Assembly (NCBI GenBank): GCA_017458335.1
Contig: JAFTFT010000005.1
Span: 186,001 to 250,000, forward strand
From: Oscillospiraceae bacterium
GTDB lineage: Bacteria; Bacillota; Clostridia; Oscillospirales; Oscillospiraceae
Reading direction: 5' to 3'
DNA length: 64,000 nt
The position numbers were made by a program, and so were the translations under genes. This document shows, piece after piece, positions 59,628 to 64,000 of the stretch. The notes under the pieces are model-generated. The model had not been told where the DNA came from, did not search any database, and saw nothing but the letters and a program-made list of their open reading frames with translations. The stretch's first letter is position 1; each line of letters starts with the position of its first letter.

Positions 59628-59880
59628 ACATTCTCTCCAGTCTTGCCCGTGAATCGGAAAGCGAAACGCCCATGTGACCGGCCAGGCGGAGTTCCTCAGC
59701 TGCGGCAAGTTTGGCTTTCAGCTTATAGAGTTCTTCACGACGCTCGAACGCTTCAATGCTCATAACCACGATATCTCCTTCACCATTCTTGGTGATGTAG
59801 ATCGGTTCATTCTCTTCATGCGCAAGATCAGAGATGGCACCATAATCATTCCGCAGAGCAGTAGAGGATTTAATTAACAT
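59620..59880 (-). CDS. Phd/YefM-family antitoxin
   Basis: The 86-residue protein begins MLIKSSTALRNDYGAIS and has ITKNGEGDIVVMSIEAFERR, the Phd/YefM core that dimerises and binds DNA; the C-terminal helix would cover the toxin. The start at 59880 follows GGAGGTGC. It is upstream of and coupled to the toxin. Confidence 0.9.
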   Translation of the reverse strand: MLIKSSTALRNDYGAISDLAHEENEPIYITKNGEGDIVVMSIEAFERREELYKLKAKLAAAEELRLAGHMGVSLSDSRARLERMYD

Positions 59881-59897
59881 CACAAGCACCTCCATTA

Positions 59898-59927
59898 ATA
59901 ATTCTGCTATTATTATAGCAGAATTAT
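59898..59927. promoter_or_regulatory. Palindromic operator and promoter of the toxin-antitoxin pair
   Basis: ATAATTCTGCTAT and ATAGCAGAATTAT form a perfect 13-bp palindrome with a 4-base spacer, 17 bases upstream of the antitoxin start. It contains TATAAT on the minus strand, fitting an autoregulated promoter. Confidence 0.8.
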
Positions 59928-60009
59928 ATTAGATTACAAGGGCAGATTCAGATTTGGACGAGGGTACTCTTGTCCAGCCTCTATGACCTACCATTTTCAA
60001 AGATGAACC

Positions 60010-60058
60010 AAATGATATCGCCCAGGCTGCTTTGGGGGCGGCCTGGGCGATATCATTT
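60010..60058. terminator. 18-bp-stem hairpin, probable terminator
   Basis: AAATGATATCGCCCAGGC and GCCTGGGCGATATCATTT pair perfectly around a 13-base loop. It lies downstream of the kinase gene on the minus strand and upstream of the toxin-antitoxin promoter. The rest of 59928-60171 shows no gene. Confidence 0.65.
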
Positions 60059-60171
60059 GCTTGTATTAATATCGTTGCTGTAGATCCGGAAGCAAGGAAA
60101 ACAGCAATGAGCAGAGGGAGTACCGCGATTATAGGTTTATCGGCGGTGTATTTATGATCAGCCGGTCAGCT

Positions 60172-61233
60172 TCAGGTCAGAAAGCGGCGGATGACGGTGT
60201 CCATCTGTTCCTGTTTCTGCTCCATGTCGGCGACCAACTTAAGCTGCGTCCGGCAGCGGTCAAGGTTGTGCTCCGGATAGGCAATGTGGTAATAGTGATC
60301 CCCTTCGAGATAGTCGGTCAGAAAGCGCATTCCGTTTTCCAGCGTCATGGTCCGGGCTCCGAGCGGGAGCGACATGAGCTCTGCCGCCGTCAGCCCGCCG
60401 CAGGCCGGGATAAAGCCCTCGGCGTAGGTTCGGAAGAGGTCCAGATTCATTTCCACCCGGCTGAGGTCCTTCTCGTCCTCCGCGGCGGTGGAGGCGCCGA
60501 AGCGGATGGAATCGCCGAAGTCATAGGCGACCAGCCCGGGCATCACGGTGTCGAGATCGATGACGCAGAGCGGGAGACGGGTTTGGGCATCGAGCATGAC
60601 GTTGTTGAGCTTGGTATCGTTGTGCGTGACGCGGACGGGGAGTTCGCCCCGGTCCCGCATCCGCTGCAGTGTTCCGGCTTCCTCCTCACGCGCGAGAAGA
60701 AAGTCTACCTCGGACCGAACTTCTGCCAGACGGCCGGCGGTGTCCGCCTCAATGGCGAGGTGGAACTTCCGATAGCGGTCCGGCGTGTTGTGAAAATTCG
60801 GAATCGTCTCACAGAGCGTTTCCGCCGGGAAGTCTCTCAGCTGATTCTGAAAACGGCCGAAGGCCACGGCGCTCTGGTAGAAGTCCATAGGGGACTCCGG
60901 CGTCTGGAGGCAGAGACTGTCTTCGACAAAATCATACACCCGCCAGTACTCCCCGGCTTCGTCCCGGCACCAGGTCTGCTCGTCCTTTGTCGGCACCAGG
61001 TGCAGGGAACTGCGGGGATCAGAGTTCCGCGCCGAAAGAAACTCCGTGACGGCGGTCACATTACGCATGAGACCGGGAATATCGGAAAAGGCAGCCCTGC
61101 TGAGCCGCTGCAGAATATAGCGTCTTCCGCTGTCGGTGACGACGAGAAAGGTCAGATTGATGTGCCCCTCGCCGTACCGCTCACAGGAAACGGGACTGCC
61201 GTCCAGACAGAAGCGATTCAGAACCTGTTCCAT
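60172..61233 (-). CDS. APH-type phosphotransferase (NahK-like sugar kinase)
   Basis: The 353-residue kinase has the APH/choline-kinase fold: GEGHINLTFLV nucleotide loop, catalytic THNDTKLNNVML and metal-binding VIDLDTVMPG. This pattern is close to N-acetylhexosamine 1-kinase (NahK); aminoglycoside resistance is unlikely. The ATG follows CGGAGGAG. It is last in a minus-strand run. Confidence 0.83.
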   Translation of the reverse strand: MEQVLNRFCLDGSPVSCERYGEGHINLTFLVVTDSGRRYILQRLSRAAFSDIPGLMRNVTAVTEFLSARNSDPRSSLHLVPTKDEQTWCRDEAGEYWRVYDFVEDSLCLQTPESPMDFYQSAVAFGRFQNQLRDFPAETLCETIPNFHNTPDRYRKFHLAIEADTAGRLAEVRSEVDFLLAREEEAGTLQRMRDRGELPVRVTHNDTKLNNVMLDAQTRLPLCVIDLDTVMPGLVAYDFGDSIRFGASTAAEDEKDLSRVEMNLDLFRTYAEGFIPACGGLTAAELMSLPLGARTMTLENGMRFLTDYLEGDHYYHIAYPEHNLDRCRTQLKLVADMEQKQEQMDTVIRRFLT

Positions 61234-61263
61234 AGACAGAGCTCCTCCGAAAGTGTTAAGAAA

Positions 61264-61785
61264 TCACAGATATTTTTCCAGCAGAACCAGATTTACATCG
61301 GGAATGCCGTTGAAAACCGTGGGGACGACGGCAATCTCCCGGTAGCCGAGCTTTTTGTACATGGCCCGGGCGCGCTCGTTGCGGGCATTGGTGTCGATGC
61401 GCAGTTCAGGCCACTCATGCTCCAGGGCATACTCCTCATAGAACTGCACAAACTGCGGCCCGAGTCCTCTGCCGAAGCGCTTCGGCGAGATCATCAGCGT
61501 ATGCAGAACGCAGACCTGATCCGGGGGAACGTCATGCTCCCAGGGGGCGCCCTCATAGACATCCACCTGAATCTGGTTGATCAGGGCGGAGCCGTAGATC
61601 TGGTTGTTCTCCTCCATCACAAAGAGGTCGCCCCGCTGCAGGGCGGCTTCCGCCGTGGCCCGGACGGGGTATACGCCCGGAAGCCAGCCGGTTGTGATGA
61701 TGCCGCGCCGTTCGGCCTCATGGGTGTCGTCATAGAGCCTGACGACGCCGGGAAGGTCAAAGACCATTGCTCTTCGGATATTCAT
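61264..61785 (-). CDS. GNAT acetyltransferase
   Basis: The 173-residue protein has the GNAT acetyl-CoA loop (TLMISPKRFGRGLGPQFVQF) and RAMYKKLGY. The substrate is unknown. The start at 61785 follows ATGGGAGTG; an ATG at 61803 overlaps that site. Confidence 0.85.
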   Translation of the reverse strand: MNIRRAMVFDLPGVVRLYDDTHEAERRGIITTGWLPGVYPVRATAEAALQRGDLFVMEENNQIYGSALINQIQVDVYEGAPWEHDVPPDQVCVLHTLMISPKRFGRGLGPQFVQFYEEYALEHEWPELRIDTNARNERARAMYKKLGYREIAVVPTVFNGIPDVNLVLLEKYL

Positions 61786-61813
61786 GCAGGACACTCCCAT
61801 CATGCGTAGTTTT

Positions 61814-62491
61814 TCAGAACGTTACCTCTCCGTCATGCCTGAGCAGGGAAGCGGAGCCGACACCTTCCAGCGCCAGCAGCTCCTGAAGAAGATCGCTTCC
61901 GGCGTCGGTGCGCAGCTCGACAATCATCTCCAGTGAGGATTCGGTCATGTTTCTGGACTTGACAGTGCTGGAGCGGGCATGCCGTTTCACGATCTCCATG
62001 ATCGGGGCTTCCGCGTCGCGGTCAGAGGAGCGGATGACGAGGATCTGAGGTGCTTTGGCGACCGGAAGGCGGTCCAGAATCAGAATCCCCACGGTCAGGG
62101 CGATGCTCAGGATCAGGGCGATCTTCGCGAGTCCTACACCGCAGATAATGCCGACGGTGATGGACCAGAAGAGGAACATGAGATCCATCGGGTCCTTGAC
62201 GGCTGTGCGGAAGCGTACGATGGAGAGCGCGCCCACCATACCCAGCGACACGACGATACTGGACTGGATGGTCAGAATAACCGCCGCGGTGATCAGGGTG
62301 ATCCCGGCGAGCGAGATGTTGAAGGTCTTGGAATAGAAGGTCTTTCTGGCCAGCAGCCGATAGACAAGAAAGATATAAAGCGCGAACAGGCTTGAAGTCA
62401 GCATGACCGCCACGGCCGCGCTTGTCCCGATGTCATAGCTGGAAAAACCGTCCAGAAATGATTTCTTAAAAACGTCCGAAACAGACATCAT
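61814..62491 (-). CDS. DUF4956 membrane protein linked to polyphosphate polymerase
   Basis: The 225-residue protein has three to four helices in the first 140 residues (SSIVVSLGMVGALSIVRFRTAVKDPMDLMFLFWSI core split by charged turns) and a soluble C-terminal domain. DUF4956 proteins are nearly always encoded beside a VTC-domain polyphosphate polymerase, as here, 11 bases downstream of it. Two adjacent ATGs are possible starts. Confidence 0.85.
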   Translation of the reverse strand: MMSVSDVFKKSFLDGFSSYDIGTSAAVAVMLTSSLFALYIFLVYRLLARKTFYSKTFNISLAGITLITAAVILTIQSSIVVSLGMVGALSIVRFRTAVKDPMDLMFLFWSITVGIICGVGLAKIALILSIALTVGILILDRLPVAKAPQILVIRSSDRDAEAPIMEIVKRHARSSTVKSRNMTESSLEMIVELRTDAGSDLLQELLALEGVGSASLLRHDGEVTF

Positions 62492-62502
62492 AAACCGTCA
62501 TC

Positions 62503-63204
62503 CTATCTCAAAGAGTATTTTCTGCAGAGGTAATATTTGGAGAAACTGGTCTGCCGCAGCTGCCCGAGATTCAGACTGCGGTAGATGAAATCAGGCAGAA
62601 ACCCGTCATACTTGACTTCCATCAGGTGTGTGCCCAGAGGCAGAACGGGCCTGACGGGAAGCTGCGGCGAAAAGAAGCCCTCCGGATCGCAGGAAGCGGA
62701 GGCGATATCCGTGTCAAAGGTGACGCGCACGTTCCCGTCTGAGTAAATGAAAGGTTCCCGTACATAGTCCACGATCACCACGGGATGCATCAGCTCCGTC
62801 TGACGCAGCAGGTCCAGCTTCCGCAGCAGGGGAGGCATTGGTTCCGCCTCCGGAAGCGGAAGGCTCCGGAGCAGGCTTCCGGCCTGTTCCCGGGTGAGCG
62901 GACAGGCGGTCTTGAGCGTCATTCCATGCTCTTTCCGCTTGCACTCCAGCGTGATGCGGGAAGCAGAGGCGTTGTAAATCCGGATTCGGAATTTCTCCCG
63001 GGGTTCTGTTCCGTTTTCGTTTTCATAGAAGCAACGGTTGTGGTAATCATCGAAATACAGACTGCGTATTTCGTAATCCCCCCGGGGACCGGTGTGAGGG
63101 TCCGGCGCCATGAAGCAGGAAATCCGGCTTCTCAGGAGCGGAATCTGCGCTGCACTGACAAGGTACTTGAATTCATGCCGATACTGCGGCGCATCCGTGC
63201 TCAT
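62503..63204 (-). CDS. VTC-domain polyphosphate polymerase
   Basis: The 233-residue protein has the VTC tunnel-fold features: RHEFKYLVS, YEIRSLYFDDYHNRCFYE, KFRIRIYN, ECKRKEHGM, VIVDYVREPF, VTFDTDIAS and LMEVKYDGFLPDFI, with the basic and acidic residues that hold ATP, polyphosphate and metal. It probably makes polyphosphate from ATP. The ATG at 63204 follows GAGGAGG. Confidence 0.88.
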   Translation of the reverse strand: MSTDAPQYRHEFKYLVSAAQIPLLRSRISCFMAPDPHTGPRGDYEIRSLYFDDYHNRCFYENENGTEPREKFRIRIYNASASRITLECKRKEHGMTLKTACPLTREQAGSLLRSLPLPEAEPMPPLLRKLDLLRQTELMHPVVIVDYVREPFIYSDGNVRVTFDTDIASASCDPEGFFSPQLPVRPVLPLGTHLMEVKYDGFLPDFIYRSLNLGQLRQTSFSKYYLCRKYSLR

Positions 63205-63292
63205 GCGGTCATGGGCCTCCTCTCATACCGAAATAGCAATAACAGGGGAAACGCGGAACTGCCCGGGACAGGGTATCCTGGGACGGCCGGGC

Positions 63293-63517
63293 TTATTCGC
63301 CGATATCACCCCGTACGACTTTGCCGATGTTCCAAAGATGCGCGGCCATCCGGGCGGCCTCCTCGCGCTCTTCGGCAGTACAGAATTCCATGGCGGCGGT
63401 CTGGGCGCCGCAGTCCATGCACATCACATACCAGCACCAGTTGTTTTCTTCCTCCAGCAGGCCGGCACCGCCGCAAAAGGGGCAGTCCTGCAGCTCAAGC
63501 TTCGCGTGTAAATCCAA
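63293..63517 (-). CDS. Lar-like zinc-ribbon protein
   Basis: The 74-residue protein has two CxxC pairs (QDCPFCGGAG; VMCMDCGAQT) and ends near AAHLWNIGK, the pattern of Lar restriction-alleviation proteins usually found in phages. Here it is in a chromosomal run. The start is probably TTG at 63517 after AGAAGGAAC; an ATG at 63592 sits at the transcript start with no ribosome site. Confidence 0.7.
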   Translation of the reverse strand: MDLHAKLELQDCPFCGGAGLLEEENNWCWYVMCMDCGAQTAAMEFCTAEEREEAARMAAHLWNIGKVVRGDIGE

Positions 63518-63598
63518 AGCGCTGTTCCTTCTTCCGTGAGATTTGATTCCGTGTGCCGCTGATCCCTGCGGTACAAAAGTGTTTGAAATCATACTGCT

Positions 63599-63627
63599 AT
63601 CATACCAGAGATTCGGAAAATCTTCAA
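63599..63627 (-). promoter_or_regulatory. Promoter of the minus-strand run
   Basis: TTGAAG (63622-63627) and TATGAT (63599-63604) are 17 bases apart on the minus strand. It is divergent from the HU promoter. Confidence 0.7.
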
Positions 63628-63684
63628 TATCATTCCATGTAAAAGATGAAGAAGCAACACGTGGGCTTTCTTTTGGAAAAGCTA

Positions 63685-63713
63685 TTGCAAAACGGGAGAG
63701 GACCTGTTATAAT
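63685..63713 (+). promoter_or_regulatory. Promoter of the HU gene
   Basis: TTGCAA (63685-63690) and TATAAT (63708-63713) are 17 bases apart. Confidence 0.8.
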
Positions 63714-63751
63714 GCATCACCGTGAAACCAATTTGAAAAGGAGCTATTGCT

Positions 63752-64000
63752 ATGAATAAGACCGAACTCGTCAAGAAAGTCGCCGCTGAGAACGCACTCA
63801 GCCAGAAGCAGGCTGCCGCTGTTGTCGACAGCGTCCTGAATGCGGTTGTTGATACCGTCGCCGCCGGCGAGCCCGTTGCTCTGCTGGGATTCGGCACCTT
63901 CTCCGTGAAGCATCGCGACGCCCGCCAGGGCCGCAACCCCGCCACCGGCGAGGCCATGGAGTTTGCTGCCAGTGACACCCCTGTCTTCAAGGCAGGCAAG
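63752..64000 (+). CDS. hup: HU-family DNA-binding protein, partial
   Basis: The first 83 residues of an HU protein are present (MNKTELVKKVAAENALSQKQ; GFGTFSVKHRDARQGRNPAT), and the window ends about 10 residues before the usual stop. HU bends DNA and packs the nucleoid. The ATG follows AAAAGGAG. Codon choice suggests high expression. Confidence 0.95.
   Translation, partial: MNKTELVKKVAAENALSQKQAAAVVDSVLNAVVDTVAAGEPVALLGFGTFSVKHRDARQGRNPATGEAMEFAASDTPVFKAGK

Noticed and set aside
60172..61233. Aminoglycoside resistance phosphotransferase
   Set aside because: The HNDTKLNNV and DLDTVMPG motifs and length fit NahK-like sugar kinases better, and there is no resistance context.

Overview
The window reads as chromosome from a moderately high-GC low-GC-lineage Firmicute, most likely a gut Clostridia (Oscillospirales-like). 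Support: near-universal AGGAGG-type ribosome sites, TTGACA/TATAAT promoters with 17-18 bp spacing, a T-box leader, an ANTAR-type nitrogen regulator beside an Amt-GlnK fusion, an Acr3/ArsP arsenic operon, a TRAP/uronate cluster, a sugar ABC importer without its own ATPase, and TTG/GTG starts. The taxon is inferred; no rRNA or marker search was possible.

Layout. 1-1350: T-box-controlled partial gene and phzF on the minus strand. 1455-6227: LysR regulator, then an acquired patch with a truncated membrane-protein fragment, an XRE regulator, a serine-recombinase remnant carrying a small palindromic insertion, and an arsenic operon (arsR-acr3-arsP-thioredoxin-like). 6236-6575: two tandem copies of an unidentified structured element with compensatory changes. 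6658-21760: purB-purA (minus) divergent from a fused RecA-like/PEP-pyruvate-binding protein, then gltB-gltD-pyrG-guaA. 21895-28054: acetyltransferase, then a tightly overlapping operon TerB-domain protein / BrxD-like ATPase / Lhr-like helicase / HxlR regulator, which is the best candidate for an uncharacterised (possibly anti-phage or DNA-stress) system. 28125-32245: U32 peptidase-family protein, glmS, purC. 32840-38270: branched-chain amino acid ABC transporter plus a cytidylate-kinase-like protein. 38432-43120: ANTAR regulator divergent from amt-glnK, then asnB. 43274-52545: YcxB-like protein, TRAP transporter, KdgF-like cupin, uxaC-uxaB-uxaA and a GntR regulator. 52842-56697: sugar ABC importer. 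56774-64000: AT-rich recQ, TfoX-like protein, RelE/Phd toxin-antitoxin pair, a minus-strand run (Lar-like zinc ribbon, VTC polyphosphate polymerase, DUF4956, GNAT, APH-type kinase), and a partial HU gene.

How the genes fit together. A large part of the window concerns ammonium and glutamine: Amt-GlnK brings in and senses nitrogen, GltBD uses glutamine to make glutamate, and PyrG, GuaA, GlmS and AsnB all spend glutamine amide nitrogen, with purA/purB/purC nearby. gltB, glmS, amt and asnB each have a recognisable promoter followed by a terminator-like hairpin before the start codon, and the gltB and glmS promoters share one upstream module at the same spacing. With an ANTAR (RNA-binding antiterminator) gene next to amt, the simplest reading is a nitrogen regulon controlled by antitermination. 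The TRAP, cupin, uxa and sugar ABC genes form a separate pectin/uronate catabolic block. Gene starts were chosen from ribosome-binding sites, and many are downstream of the longest possible ORF start.
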